From contig NZ_AOIN01000067.1 of NCBI RefSeq assembly GCF_000337135.1, positions 16,084-57,231 on the forward strand: a stretch of 41,148 nt of DNA. The letters run 5' to 3'. Under the pieces are notes generated by a model that saw only the letters and a program-made list of their open reading frames with translations, made no database searches and was not told where the DNA came from. The stretch is from Natrialba chahannaoensis JCM 10990 (GTDB lineage: Archaea > Halobacteriota > Halobacteria > Halobacteriales > Natrialbaceae). The translations under genes and the position numbers were made by a program. This document shows positions 15,381 through 24,356 of this stretch, piece after piece (the stretch's first letter is position 1; every line of letters starts with the position of its first letter).

Positions 15381-15814
15381 GACTAGACGTTGAAACCCCT
15401 CCGGAACCAGCAAACCCGGAGGAATACGACTACGAGAAGTGTCCGTTCTACGGCGAGCTCTCCGTTCGAGGTCAGATCCTCGAAGGACAGGTCGTCTCGA
15501 CGGACATGGACAAGACCGTAGTCGTCGAACGAGAGTACGATGTAGCGGTTCCGAAGTACGACCGCTACATGAAGCGACGCTCGCGCATTCCGGCACACGT
15601 GCCAGGCGTGCTCGAGCCGCTCTCGGTCGGTGACACGGTCAAGATCGCAGAGACCCGACCACTGTCGAAGACGAAATCGCACGTGGTCGTCGAAGTAACT
15701 CAGGAAGCGACTGCCGAGGACGTGGCAGCGCTGACCGGCGAGAGCGAGCCGGACCCACAGCTGTCCGCCGATGATCTCGGCGGTGAGGACGCTGAGGACG
15801 AAGGTGATGCCTGA
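15371..15814 (+). CDS. rps17: 30S ribosomal protein uS17
   Basis: This 147-residue protein is archaeal uS17, an OB-fold 16S rRNA-binding protein. The core [33 protein letters not shown] and [16 protein letters not shown] is highly conserved, and [16 protein letters not shown] marks its normal end near residue 108. A further 38 or so acidic residues (ending EDAEDEGDA) extend the C-terminus. The ATG at 15371 lies in the end of rnp1; the stop shares bases with rpl14 (TGATG). Confidence 0.97.
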   Translation: MAIGLDVETPPEPANPEEYDYEKCPFYGELSVRGQILEGQVVSTDMDKTVVVEREYDVAVPKYDRYMKRRSRIPAHVPGVLEPLSVGDTVKIAETRPLSKTKSHVVVEVTQEATAEDVAALTGESEPDPQLSADDLGGEDAEDEGDA

Positions 15815-16212
15815 TGGAGGCAATGAAAGCCGACGTCACCCAGGGACTCAAGAAGGGCTCGCTCGTGACGTGTGCCGACAACACCGGCGCACGTGAGCTG
15901 AAGGTCATCAGCGTCTCGGGCTACCACGGCACCAAGAACCGCCAGCCGAAGGCGGGACTCGGTGACAAGGTTACGGTCTCCGTGACCAAGGGTACCCCAG
16001 AGATGCGCCGCCAGGTTCTCGAGGCCGTCATCGTCCGCCAGCGGAAATCGATCCGCCGACCGGACGGCACGCGCCTGAAGTTCGAGGACAACGCGGCGGT
16101 CATCATCGACGAGAACGAAGAGCCCCGCGGTACGGAGATCAAGGGGCCGATCGCCCGCGAAGTCGCAGAGCGCTTCGGAGCAATCGCATCTACCGCGACG
16201 ATGATCGTCTAA
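15814..16212 (+). CDS. rpl14: 50S ribosomal protein uL14
   Basis: This 132-residue protein is uL14 at the subunit interface. [40 protein letters not shown] and the closing [14 protein letters not shown] are invariant family signatures. The start is [11 protein letters not shown] at 15814; the second ATG, at 15823, is preceded by GGAGG and cannot be excluded, but the longer form matches other haloarchaeal uL14 as I remember them. Confidence 0.97.
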   Translation: MEAMKADVTQGLKKGSLVTCADNTGARELKVISVSGYHGTKNRQPKAGLGDKVTVSVTKGTPEMRRQVLEAVIVRQRKSIRRPDGTRLKFEDNAAVIIDENEEPRGTEIKGPIAREVAERFGAIASTATMIV

Positions 16213-16220
16213 GAATAGTT

Positions 16221-16598
16221 ATGAGCAAACAACCACACAAACAGCGAACCCAGACGGAGCGTGCGCCGCTGCACAAGCGACAGAAGCAGCTTCACGCGAC
16301 GCTCTCCGACGAACTCCGCGAGGAGTACGACACTCGTCGAACCCGCGTCAACGCGGGGGACATGGTCGAGGTTATGCGCGGTGACCACGCTGGCGAGGAA
16401 GGTGAAGTGCTTCGAGCGATCCTCGAAGACGGCACCATCCACGTCGAGGAGGTCACGGTCGAGACGGCAGACGGCGAAGAGGTGCCACGGCCGCTCGACC
16501 CATCGAACGTTCGCATCACCGAACTCGACCTCGAAGACGAGCGTCGTGAAGCACGCCTCGAAGGCGATGCAGACGACGCAGAAGGTGATAGTGAATGA
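16221..16598 (+). CDS. rpl24: 50S ribosomal protein uL24
   Basis: This 125-residue protein is archaeal uL24, an assembly initiator near the tunnel exit. A KOW motif is visible as [20 protein letters not shown]. The N-terminus [20 protein letters not shown] is basic and typical, and the C-terminus is an acidic tail ([12 protein letters not shown]). Its stop overlaps the ATG of rps4e by four bases. Confidence 0.96.
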   Translation: MSKQPHKQRTQTERAPLHKRQKQLHATLSDELREEYDTRRTRVNAGDMVEVMRGDHAGEEGEVLRAILEDGTIHVEEVTVETADGEEVPRPLDPSNVRITELDLEDERREARLEGDADDAEGDSE

Positions 16599-17293
16599 CG
16601 AAACACCAGAAACGACTGTCAGTACCGAAGTCCTGGCCGGTCGAGCGCAAGACTGACGTCTTCACGGTCAAGGCCGGCGCTGGTCCCCACGGCGAAGAGG
16701 GTGTTCCCCTCGTCGTCCTCCTGCGGGACGTACTCGGCTACGTGGACTCGAAGAAGGAAGCCCGATACGCGCTGTCCGAGGATTCGATCCTCGTCAACGG
16801 CGAACCGATCAACGACGAACAGCGTCCGATCGGTATCTTCGACATCATTGCGTTCCCCGGTCGCGAGGAGTTCTATCGTGTCTTCCCCGACGAGGGAGGC
16901 CGCCTCGCACTGACCGAGATCGACGCCGAATCGGCAGACAGCCGCCTCGGCAAGATCGCGGGCAAGCAGCAGATCCCGGGTGGCGACACTCAGCTGACGC
17001 TGCACGACGGAACGAACGTCCTCATCGACGAGGACGACTACAGTGCCAAGGACTCGATCGTCGTCGACAACGACGACAAGTCGATTGCTGCCCACTTCCC
17101 GTACGAAGAGGGCGCGCTCGTGACGGCCGTCCGTGGCAACCACGGCGGCAAGATCGGCGAGATCGCAGAGATCGAGGTCACCCAGAGCAGCGGTTCGAAC
17201 ATCGTCACCGTAGAAACGGACGACGGTGCGTTCGAGACCGTCGAGGAGTACGTCGTTGTCATCGACGAGAACTTCACGGGTGATGATGAATGA
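16595..17293 (+). CDS. rps4e: 30S ribosomal protein eS4
   Basis: This 232-residue protein is eS4, specific to archaea and eukaryotes. It has the N-terminal [16 protein letters not shown], an S4 RNA-binding domain (about residues 45-90, with [20 protein letters not shown]), and a KOW motif near residue 175 ([16 protein letters not shown]). It overlaps both neighbours by four bases. Confidence 0.96.
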   Translation: MTKHQKRLSVPKSWPVERKTDVFTVKAGAGPHGEEGVPLVVLLRDVLGYVDSKKEARYALSEDSILVNGEPINDEQRPIGIFDIIAFPGREEFYRVFPDEGGRLALTEIDAESADSRLGKIAGKQQIPGGDTQLTLHDGTNVLIDEDDYSAKDSIVVDNDDKSIAAHFPYEEGALVTAVRGNHGGKIGEIAEIEVTQSSGSNIVTVETDDGAFETVEEYVVVIDENFTGDDE

Positions 17294-17829
17294 GCGAAGC
17301 CGACAGCGGATTCCACGAGATGCGCGAACCGCGCGTCGAGAAGGTCGTCGTCCACATGGGCGTCGGTCAGGGTGGTCGCGAACTCGGCAAGGCAGAAGAC
17401 ATCATCGAAGAAGTCACCGAACAGCAGAGTGTCCGCACGCAGGCAAAGCGGACCGAGCCTGACTTCGGTATCCGTCAGGGCGACCCGATCGGTACGAAGG
17501 TCACCCTTCGGGGGACCGACGCGTACGACTTCCTCGAGAAGGCACTGCCGCTCGCGACACTGTCCGCGACGCAGTTCGATGATACGGGCAACTTCAGCTT
17601 CGGCGTCGAGGAACACACCGAGTTCCCGAGCCAGGAGTACGACCCAAACGTCGGGATCTACGGCATGGACGTTACCGTCAACCTGGTCCGCCCAGGCTAC
17701 CGCGTCGCCAAGCGCGACAAGGCAAGCCGTTCGATCCCGTCGGGTCACCGACTCACCCCCGAGGACGCAATTGCGTTCCTCGAGGCGAACTTCGACGTAG
17801 ACGTCTCCACGGAGGACGACGATGAGTGA
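17290..17829 (+). CDS. rpl5: 50S ribosomal protein uL5
   Basis: This 179-residue protein is archaeal uL5, which binds 5S rRNA and the P-site tRNA region. [39 protein letters not shown] and [19 protein letters not shown] are diagnostic, and [18 protein letters not shown] lies near the end. An acidic stretch ([10 protein letters not shown]) closes the protein. It overlaps rps14 by eight bases. Confidence 0.97.
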   Translation: MSEADSGFHEMREPRVEKVVVHMGVGQGGRELGKAEDIIEEVTEQQSVRTQAKRTEPDFGIRQGDPIGTKVTLRGTDAYDFLEKALPLATLSATQFDDTGNFSFGVEEHTEFPSQEYDPNVGIYGMDVTVNLVRPGYRVAKRDKASRSIPSGHRLTPEDAIAFLEANFDVDVSTEDDDE

Positions 17830-18034
17830 AAGCGAACAGGGACCGGAAACCGAATCGGAAGCGACTGACGCAGGCGACCGCACCGGAGAGCACGCCGCAA
17901 AGCGCACCGGACAGGAAGCGGCCTGTCAGCGCTGTGGCCGCAAACAGGGGCTTGTCGGCAAGTACGACATCAACCTCTGTCGCCAGTGCTTCCGCGAGAT
18001 CGCCCGCGACATGGGATTCAAGAAGTATCGATAA
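17822..18034 (+). CDS. rps14: 30S ribosomal protein uS14, zinc-binding form
   Basis: This 70-residue protein is uS14 of the zinc-ribbon type. Cysteines C35, C38 (CQRC) and C53, C56 (CRQC) form the site, and the conserved ending is [14 protein letters not shown]. The 30 or so acidic N-terminal residues before the zinc domain are longer than in non-halophilic archaea; ATG at 17822 overlaps rpl5. A shorter protein from an internal start is not supported, because no ATG or GTG lies close before C35. Confidence 0.9.
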   Translation: MSESEQGPETESEATDAGDRTGEHAAKRTGQEAACQRCGRKQGLVGKYDINLCRQCFREIARDMGFKKYR

Positions 18035-18035
18035 T

Positions 18036-18428
18036 ATGACTGGAAACGATCCACTCAGCAACGCGCTCTCGGGACTCGACAACGCCGAGAGCGTGGGGCA
18101 TCTCACCCACGAGGTAACACCCGCCTCGAACGAGATCGGCAGCGTACTCGAGGTCTTCTACGACCGCGGGTACATCGACGGCTTCGAGTACGTCGACGAC
18201 GGTAAAGCCGGTCAGTTCGAGGTCGAACTGAAAGGAGCGATCAACGAGTGTGGCCCCGTCAAGCCCCGCTACAGCGCCGGTGCCGAAGACTTCGAGAAAT
18301 GGGAGAAGCGATTCCTCCCGGCTCGAGACTTCGGTGCGCTGGTCGTCACGACGAGTGACGGCATCATGAGCCACTACCAGGCTCGCGAGAAGGGGATCGG
18401 CGGCCAGGTGATCGCATACGTCTACTAA
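18036..18428 (+). CDS. rps8: 30S ribosomal protein uS8
   Basis: This 130-residue protein is uS8, which binds helix 21 of 16S r[21 protein letters not shown] starts it, [18 protein letters not shown] is in the first half, and the closing segment [20 protein letters not shown] is the conserved RNA-binding loop. The frame stays open well upstream into rps14, but the ATG at 18036, one base after the rps14 stop, matches the family N-terminus. Confidence 0.96.
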   Translation: MTGNDPLSNALSGLDNAESVGHLTHEVTPASNEIGSVLEVFYDRGYIDGFEYVDDGKAGQFEVELKGAINECGPVKPRYSAGAEDFEKWEKRFLPARDFGALVVTTSDGIMSHYQAREKGIGGQVIAYVY

Positions 18429-18430
18429 CC

Positions 18431-18964
18431 ATGCGAGTTGAACTGGACATCCCCGACAACGTAACCGTCGAGATCGACCACCTCGACGTCACCGTCGACG
18501 GACCGGAAGGCAGCGTTACCCGCCGCCTCTGGTACCCCGACGTGACCGTCGATGTGGAGGACGACACCGTGGTCATCGAAAGCGACGCCGAGGACGCGAA
18601 AACGAACGCGACCGTCGGCACCTTCGAGAGCCACATTTCGAACGCCTTCCACGGCGTGACCACCGGCTGGGAGTACAAGATGGAAGTCTTCTACTCTCAC
18701 TTCCCGATGCAGGTCCGCGCCGAAGGCGACGAAGTCGTCATCGAGAACTTCCTCGGCGAAAAGGCAGCGCGACGTACGACTATCCACGGTGACACCAACG
18801 TCTCCGTCGACGACGAACGCCTCGTCCTCTCCGGTCCGAACAAGGAGGACGTCGGCCAGACGGCGGCAGACATTGAGCAATTGACGAAAGTCAAGGGCAA
18901 GGACACCCGCGTCTTCCAGGACGGGGTCTACATCACCGAAAAACCCGCCGCAGGAGGTGCCTGA
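18431..18964 (+). CDS. rpl6: 50S ribosomal protein uL6
   Basis: This 177-residue protein is archaeal uL6 near the factor-binding site. It is a duplicated alpha/beta fold: VTVEIDHLDVTVDGPEGSVT in the first half and NFLGEKAARRTTIHGDTNVS in the second. It ends RVFQDGVYITEKPAAGGA. The start follows rps8 by two bases. The tail codes for the Shine-Dalgarno of rpl32e. Confidence 0.97.
   Translation: MRVELDIPDNVTVEIDHLDVTVDGPEGSVTRRLWYPDVTVDVEDDTVVIESDAEDAKTNATVGTFESHISNAFHGVTTGWEYKMEVFYSHFPMQVRAEGDEVVIENFLGEKAARRTTIHGDTNVSVDDERLVLSGPNKEDVGQTAADIEQLTKVKGKDTRVFQDGVYITEKPAAGGA
18953..18959 (+). promoter_or_regulatory. Strong Shine-Dalgarno for rpl32e
   Basis: GGAGGTG lies eight bases before the rpl32e ATG, inside the last codons of rpl6. 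Confidence 0.7.
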
Positions 18965-18967
18965 TAG

Positions 18968-19690
18968 ATGGCAGACGAAGACGATAGCCCACAGGAACTC
19001 GAGGACATCAGCGGCGTCGGTGCCAGCAAGGCAGATGCCCTTCGTGAGGCCGGCTTCGAGTCCATTGAGGACGTCAAGGAAGCCGACCAGGACGAACTGG
19101 CAGAAGCCGACGGCGTCGGCAACGCGCTTGCAGCGCGTATCAAGGCTGACGTCGGCGATCTCGAGGTCTCCGAGGAGACCGAGGCCGAGATCGAAGACGA
19201 AGGCGTCGACGAAGCTGATGAGGAAGTCGACGAAGATATCGAAACCGAACTGCAGGCTCGCGGCCTGACCGAGAAGACGCCGGAGCTTTCCGACGAGGAG
19301 GCACGGCTACTCCAGCGCCGCAAGAGCGAAGGCAAGCCGCAGTTCAACCGACAGGACTACCACAAGAAAAAGCGCACGCCGGAATCCTGGCGTCGCCCAC
19401 GCGGCCAGCTCTCGAAGCAGCGCAAGGGCGTCAAGGGCAAGGGCCCAACGGTCCAGGCCGGCTACCGCACCCCAGAACCCGTTCGGGGCAAGCACCCGAG
19501 CGGCTTCGAGGAAGTCTACGTCGAGAACGTCGACGACCTCGAAGGAGTCGACGGCGACACGGAAGCAGCCCGTATCTCCTCCTCCGTTGGCGCACGCAAG
19601 CGCGAGCACATCGAGGAAGTCGCCGAGGACCAGGGCGTTCGCGTCCTGAACCCAACGTACGAAGAGGTCGAGGTGGAATCCGATGACTGA
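18968..19690 (+). CDS. rpl32e: 50S ribosomal protein eL32 with N-terminal helix-hairpin-helix extension
   Basis: This 240-residue protein is eL32. The conserved ribosomal part occupies roughly residues 105-240 ([20 protein letters not shown] and [20 protein letters not shown]). The first 65 residues contain two helix-hairpin-helix-like motifs, [17 protein letters not shown] and [13 protein letters not shown], of the kind seen in DNA/RNA-binding proteins; an acidic linker joins them to the core. This extension is a known haloarchaeal trait and about doubles the length seen in other archaea. It overlaps rpl19e by eight bases. Confidence 0.95.
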   Translation: MADEDDSPQELEDISGVGASKADALREAGFESIEDVKEADQDELAEADGVGNALAARIKADVGDLEVSEETEAEIEDEGVDEADEEVDEDIETELQARGLTEKTPELSDEEARLLQRRKSEGKPQFNRQDYHKKKRTPESWRRPRGQLSKQRKGVKGKGPTVQAGYRTPEPVRGKHPSGFEEVYVENVDDLEGVDGDTEAARISSSVGARKREHIEEVAEDQGVRVLNPTYEEVEVESDD

Positions 19691-20132
19691 TCTGTCCGCA
19701 CAGAAACGACTCGCAGCCGACGTCCTCGACGTTGGTAAGAATCGTGTCTGGTTCGACCCTGAGTCTCAGGCTGACATCGCTGAAGCGATCACCCGTGACG
19801 AGATCCGCGAACTCGTCCAGGACGGTCGCATTCAGGCGAAAGACGCCAAGGGCAATTCCCGCGGCCGCGCACGTGAGCGCAACGCAAAGCGTGCCTACGG
19901 CCACAAGAAGGGGCCCGGAAAGCGCCGCGGCAAGAAGGGCGCACGCCAGAACGAGAAAGACGACTGGCAGAACAAGATCCGCGCACAGCGACGGAAACTG
20001 CGCGAACTCCGCGACAAGGGCGAACTGACGCCCACGCAGTACCGCGAGCTCTACAAGAAAGCTGGCGGTGGGGAGTTCCGCAGCGTCCGGTACCTGTTGA
20101 ACTACATCGACGAAAACTACGGTGACCAATAA
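19683..20132 (+). CDS. rpl19e: 50S ribosomal protein eL19
   Basis: This 149-residue protein is eL19, a long helical protein that takes part in an intersubunit bridge. [20 protein letters not shown] opens it, the basic middle contains [18 protein letters not shown], and [20 protein letters not shown] follows. It ends in a short acidic tip. Stop and next start share a base (TAATG). Confidence 0.97.
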   Translation: MTDLSAQKRLAADVLDVGKNRVWFDPESQADIAEAITRDEIRELVQDGRIQAKDAKGNSRGRARERNAKRAYGHKKGPGKRRGKKGARQNEKDDWQNKIRAQRRKLRELRDKGELTPTQYRELYKKAGGGEFRSVRYLLNYIDENYGDQ

Positions 20133-20680
20133 TGGCGACAGGACCACGATACAAAGTGCCGATGCGGCGTCGCCGTGAGGTCCGGACGGACTACCACCAG
20201 AGGTTGCGCCTGCTGAAATCGGGTAAGCCCCGCCTCGTTGCCCGCAAGAGCAACAAGCACACTACGGCGCAGCTGATCGTTCCCGGACCTCAGGGGGACG
20301 AGACGCTCGCAAGCGCACACTCGAGTGATCTCGAGGAGTACGGCTGGGACGCACCCACGAGTAACATTTCCGCGGCGTACCTGACCGGCCTGCTGGCCGG
20401 CCAGCGCGCCGTCGAGAACGGTGTCGAGGAGGCAGTCCTCGACATCGGCCTCAACACGGCAACACCCGGTAACAAGGTGTTCGCAGTGCAGGAAGGCGCA
20501 ATCGACGCTGGTCTCGAGATCCCGCACAACGACAGCGTGCTCGCAGACTGGTCGCGTACCCGTGGCGAGCATATCGCCGAGTACGCAGCACAGCTCGATG
20601 AGCCGCTGTACAGCGGTGACTTCGACGCAACAGAACTGCCAGAACACTTCGACGAGGTACGAGAGGCGATTCTCGAATGA
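20132..20680 (+). CDS. rpl18: 50S ribosomal protein uL18
   Basis: This 182-residue protein is archaeal uL18, a 5S rRNA partner in the central protuberance. [20 protein letters not shown] at the start and [20 protein letters not shown] are typical of archaeal uL18; [20 protein letters not shown] follows. The C-terminal helix ([14 protein letters not shown]) is acidic. It overlaps rps5 by four bases. Confidence 0.97.
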   Translation: MATGPRYKVPMRRRREVRTDYHQRLRLLKSGKPRLVARKSNKHTTAQLIVPGPQGDETLASAHSSDLEEYGWDAPTSNISAAYLTGLLAGQRAVENGVEEAVLDIGLNTATPGNKVFAVQEGAIDAGLEIPHNDSVLADWSRTRGEHIAEYAAQLDEPLYSGDFDATELPEHFDEVREAILE

Positions 20681-21342
20681 GCAACTACAACGACAGCGGA
20701 TGGGAACCCGTTACCCGTCTCGGTCGGATGGTTCAGGAGGGCGAAATCGACACGATGGAGGCCGCCCTCAACTCCGGACTCCCGCTCAAGGAGCCCGAAC
20801 TCGTCGACCAGCTCCTCCCCGGACTGGACGACGAAGTGCTGGACATCAACATGGTCCAGCGCATGACCGACTCCGGACGACGCGTGAAGTTCCGCTGTGT
20901 CGTCGCCGTCGGCAACCGCGATGGCTACGTCGGCTACGCGGAAGGCCGAGACGACCAGGTCGGGTCTGCCATCCAGAAGGCAATCGGTATCGCGAAGCTG
21001 AACATAATCAAGGTCCCGCGTGGCTCCGGTTCGTGGGAGGACCGTTCGGACCGTCCACACTCGATGACCCGCCAGACAACCGGCAAGGCCGGCTCCGTCG
21101 AGGTCGAGGTCATCCCAGCCCCCGAAGGGCTCGGACTCGCTGCGAGTGACACGGTTCACGCCGTCCTCGAACTCGCCGGCATCGAAAACGCCTGGACCAA
21201 GAGTCACGGCAACACCCGCACGACTGTGAACCTCGCGAAGGCGACGTTCAACGCACTCGAGAACGCCTCGCAGTCGCGCCAGCCACAGATTCGCGGTGCC
21301 GCTGACAGTGACAGCGACGAAGCCGAGGTGGCTGACCAATGA
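20677..21342 (+). CDS. rps5: 30S ribosomal protein uS5
   Basis: This 221-residue protein is uS5, part of the mRNA entry pore and decoding fidelity network. The double-stranded RNA-binding-like domain shows [20 protein letters not shown] and [20 protein letters not shown]; the C-terminal domain has [20 protein letters not shown]. An acidic end ([12 protein letters not shown]) closes it. The start overlaps rpl18 and the stop overlaps rpl30, four bases each. Confidence 0.97.
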   Translation: MSNYNDSGWEPVTRLGRMVQEGEIDTMEAALNSGLPLKEPELVDQLLPGLDDEVLDINMVQRMTDSGRRVKFRCVVAVGNRDGYVGYAEGRDDQVGSAIQKAIGIAKLNIIKVPRGSGSWEDRSDRPHSMTRQTTGKAGSVEVEVIPAPEGLGLAASDTVHAVLELAGIENAWTKSHGNTRTTVNLAKATFNALENASQSRQPQIRGAADSDSDEAEVADQ

Positions 21343-21806
21343 AGGCCGTCGTTCAGGTTCGCGGTGAGGTAAACCGCAATCAGGATATCCAGGATACCCT
21401 GGAGATGCTCAATATCCACGAGAACAACCACTGCGCGCTCGTTCCCGAGACCGATGCCTACGTCGGCATGGTCAACAAGGTCAACGACTTCGTTGCCCAC
21501 GGGGAGCCTGACGCCGAGGTACTCGAGACGCTGCTCGCCAAGCGAGCGGAGCCACTCGAGGGACGCCAGTCTGACGTGGACGAGGCGTGGCTCGCCGAGA
21601 ACACCGACTACGACGAGTTCGGTGCGCTCGCTGAGGCGCTCCTCGAGGAGGAGACGACGCTTCGCGAGCAGGGACTGTCGCCGACGCTGCGACTGCACCC
21701 GCCGCGTGGCGGTCACGACGGGATCAAGAAGCCGACCGCAGAGGGCGGTCAACTCGGAAAGCATACAACCGAGGAAATTAACGTCCTGTTAGAATCGATG
21801 CGATAA
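21339..21806 (+). CDS. rpl30: 50S ribosomal protein uL30
   Basis: This 155-residue protein is archaeal uL30, longer than the bacterial 60-residue form. The conserved domain is at the front ([20 protein letters not shown], followed by [20 protein letters not shown]). The C-terminal archaeal extension includes [20 protein letters not shown]. It sits between rps5 and rpl15 as in other archaea. Confidence 0.96.
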   Translation: MKAVVQVRGEVNRNQDIQDTLEMLNIHENNHCALVPETDAYVGMVNKVNDFVAHGEPDAEVLETLLAKRAEPLEGRQSDVDEAWLAENTDYDEFGALAEALLEEETTLREQGLSPTLRLHPPRGGHDGIKKPTAEGGQLGKHTTEEINVLLESMR

Positions 21807-21808
21807 CA

Positions 21809-22324
21809 ATGACGAGCAAAAAACGACGCCAGCGTGGATCGCGGACCCACAGCGGTGGCTCTCACAAGAATCGACGTGGAGCCGGTCACCGTGGTGGACG
21901 CGGACGCGCCGGGCGAAGCAAACACGAGTTCCACAACTACGAACCGAAGGGAAAACACGGCTTCAAGCGACCACAGGGGATCCGCGAGAACGTCGCGGAG
22001 ATCGACATCCAGAAGCTGGATGAGGATGCGATCCTCTACGTCGCCGAGGACGAAGCCGAAGAGACTGACGACGGCTACCGACTCGATGCACGCGATATCG
22101 TCGAGGATGGTCACGAGGTTGACGTTGTCAAGGTGCTTGGCTCCGGACAGGTCCGGAACGCACTCGAAGTGACGGCTGACGCCTTCTCCGATGCGGCCCG
22201 CGAGAAGATCGAGGCTGCCGATGGCGAAGCCGTCCTTTCCGAGCGTGCACAGGAAGCGGCTGAAGCCGAGGCGGAAGCTGACGCCGACTCTGAAGACGCC
22301 GACACCGAACAGGACGAGGAGTAA
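21809..22324 (+). CDS. rpl15: 50S ribosomal protein uL15
   Basis: This 171-residue protein is uL15, a late assembly protein. The basic N-terminus TSKKRRQRGSRTHSGGSHKN and GHRGGRGRAGRSKHEFHNYE wind through 23S rRNA. The globular part contains DVVKVLGSGQ, and the last 25 residues are acidic (ADADSEDADTEQDEE). It is followed three bases later by secY, the standard arrangement. Confidence 0.96.
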   Translation: MTSKKRRQRGSRTHSGGSHKNRRGAGHRGGRGRAGRSKHEFHNYEPKGKHGFKRPQGIRENVAEIDIQKLDEDAILYVAEDEAEETDDGYRLDARDIVEDGHEVDVVKVLGSGQVRNALEVTADAFSDAAREKIEAADGEAVLSERAQEAAEAEAEADADSEDADTEQDEE

Positions 22325-22327
22325 CAC

Positions 22328-23818
22328 ATGGGATGGAAGGAAGCCGCTGAACCGGTCTTAACGCGGATGCCCGCAGTGCGCCGTCCGGAGGGGCACGTCC
22401 CCTTCAAGCGCAAGCTGGCGTGGACGGCCGGCATCCTGATGTTGTACTTCTTCCTGACGAACATCACCCTGCTCGGAATTGAAGCCGGGCAGGCAGACGA
22501 CCTCTTCGGGGAGTTCCGTGCCGTCCTCGCGGGCGAGCACATGTCCCTGCTGCAGGTCGGTATCGGACCGATCGTCACGGCAAGCATCGTCTTGCAGTTG
22601 CTCGGTGGAGCGAACCTGCTGGGTCTCGACACGGACGACCCGCGTGATCAGGTCCTCTACCAGGGACTGCAGAAACTGCTCGTCATCGTGATGACGGCGC
22701 TGACTGCGCTTCCGATGGTGTTCGCCGGCGGCTTCCTGCCAGCTCAGCAGTCGCTCACGCTCGGCGGATTCACCTTCGATCACACTCAGATCCAGCTGCT
22801 GATGTTCACCCAGATCTTCATCGGTGGCGTCCTCATCCTCTACATGGACGAGGTCGTCAGCAAATGGGGCGTCGGCAGCGGTATCGGGCTGTTCATCATC
22901 GCCGGCGTGAGCCAGCGTCTCGTGACCGGGTTCATCCAACCCACCGAGGGTGGGTTCTTCTACAACTGGTACCTGATCCTCACGGGCCAGATGGAGATCG
23001 GTTCGTTGGTCTCTGGTGACGGATTGTCCACCCTGTTGATGGGTGACGGCGGGCAGATCATCGCGCTACTGACGACGCTGCTGATCTTCGCAATCGTCGT
23101 CTACGCGGAGTCCGTGCGAGTGGAGATCCCACTCAGCCACGCCCGCGTGAAGGGTGCTCGCGGTCGCTTCCCAGTGAAGCTCATCTACGCGAGCGTCCTG
23201 CCGATGATCCTCGTCCGGGCGCTGCAGGCCAACATCCAGTTCATGGGTCGGATCCTCAACAGCCAGACCGGTGACCAGACCGTCATCTCGCTCTTCGGCC
23301 GAGAGCTGCCGTGGCTGGGAGCCTACTCGGACGGCCAGCCCACCGGTGGATTCTTCTACTACACGGCACCGATCTACGAGCCCGACGACTGGATGTGGTG
23401 GACCGGTGAAATTGCCCAGGAAGCCTGGATGGTGATGATCCGCATCGGCGTCGACCTGACGTTCATGGTCATCGGCGGTGCCATCTTCGCCATCTTCTGG
23501 GTCGAAACCACCAACATGGGCCCCGAAGCGACCGCCCAGCAGATCCAGAACTCCGGCATGCAGATTCCCGGCTTCCGACAGAACGTCGGCGTCATTGAGA
23601 AGGTCATGGAGCGGTACATCCCGCAGGTGACTGTCATCGGTGGCGCACTCGTCGGCCTGCTCGCCGTCTGGGCGAACATGCTCGGCACGATCGGTGCGGT
23701 TACCGGAACCGGCCTGCTGCTGGCCGTCTCCATCACCTACAAGCTCTACGAGGAAATCGCCGAAGAGCAGATGATGGAGATGCATCCGATGATGCGCGAA
23801 ATGTTCGGCAAAGAGTAG
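22328..23818 (+). CDS. secY: Preprotein translocase subunit SecY
   Basis: This 496-residue integral membrane protein is the Sec channel (Sec61-alpha homologue), with ten transmembrane helices by hydrophobicity. GWKEAAEPVLTRMPAVRRPE is the archaeal N-terminus, and WGVGSGIGLFIIAGVSQRLV and VESVRVEIPLSHARVKGARG-like segments are conserved family features (the latter reads YAESVRVEIPLSHARVKG here). It translocates proteins co-translationally with SecE and Sec-beta, which are not in the window. It is the last gene of the ribosomal operon; a hairpin covers its stop codon. Confidence 0.97.
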   Translation: MGWKEAAEPVLTRMPAVRRPEGHVPFKRKLAWTAGILMLYFFLTNITLLGIEAGQADDLFGEFRAVLAGEHMSLLQVGIGPIVTASIVLQLLGGANLLGLDTDDPRDQVLYQGLQKLLVIVMTALTALPMVFAGGFLPAQQSLTLGGFTFDHTQIQLLMFTQIFIGGVLILYMDEVVSKWGVGSGIGLFIIAGVSQRLVTGFIQPTEGGFFYNWYLILTGQMEIGSLVSGDGLSTLLMGDGGQIIALLTTLLIFAIVVYAESVRVEIPLSHARVKGARGRFPVKLIYASVLPMILVRALQANIQFMGRILNSQTGDQTVISLFGRELPWLGAYSDGQPTGGFFYYTAPIYEPDDWMWWTGEIAQEAWMVMIRIGVDLTFMVIGGAIFAIFWVETTNMGPEATAQQIQNSGMQIPGFRQNVGVIEKVMERYIPQVTVIGGALVGLLAVWANMLGTIGAVTGTGLLLAVSITYKLYEEIAEEQMMEMHPMMREMFGKE

Positions 23819-23835
23819 ACTGCCCTACGCAGTCT
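23817..23835 (+). terminator. Hairpin on the secY stop codon
   Basis: AGACTGC (23817-23823) and GCAGTCT (23829-23835) form a perfect 7-bp stem with loop CCTAC, beginning inside the TAG stop. Octamer repeats and a pyrimidine-rich TTGTATTCTTCT follow. It plausibly ends the ribosomal operon transcript. Confidence 0.5.
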
Positions 23836-23839
23836 CGCC

Positions 23840-23863
23840 GTCTTGTGGTCTTGCGGTCTTGTA
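23840..23863 (+). repeat. Octanucleotide tandem repeat after secY
   Basis: Three 8-bp units are visible: GTCTTGTG, GTCTTGCG and GTCTTGTA, directly after the stop-codon hairpin. Confidence 0.75.
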
Positions 23864-24356
23864 TTCTTCTATCGCCATTGTACCGAGCAGCATCGGCGGA
23901 TATATCGGGTTTGGCCTTGAGACGATTCACTGCCCGATTTTATGACAGTCGTAGACGCATACATACACTTCCGTTCACACCTACATTCTCCGTGTCTCGT
24001 GCTGTGAGAACCGTCTCACTACACCCAATGTTCCCCTCTCTTCAGTAGAACGGCGGCCCACTGCCCCTGTAACACCTCAGATCTGTGCTGGCTGTGCTAC
24101 CTCGCGTACGAAAACCACCATGGTCGGCGGATCCATTCCAGTTCCGTCCTGTGTCGTCCCTCCCATCGGGAGCACTCAGTCGTGGATCTCTCTGTGCAGC
24201 GCTACTCGAGTCACGAAGCGACACGAGGGCTGTTCGCAGGATGGAGTAGTGGTGCAGGGGGTGTGGTCTAGGCGATACAAAGGGACACGGGAACCTGTGC
24301 GGTGGCGGTGTACAATAATGGCTACAATGTCGAAAAAGTGGTCTGGTAGTGCCTGC
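23864..24356. other. Intergenic region between secY and the symporter gene
   Basis: This roughly 490-bp gap lies between the ends of two convergent genes. It is less GC-rich than coding DNA and the short frames in it lack acidic composition or start signals. Minus-strand TTTTT at about 24333-24337 may help end the symporter transcript. I see no RNA gene. Confidence 0.5.
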
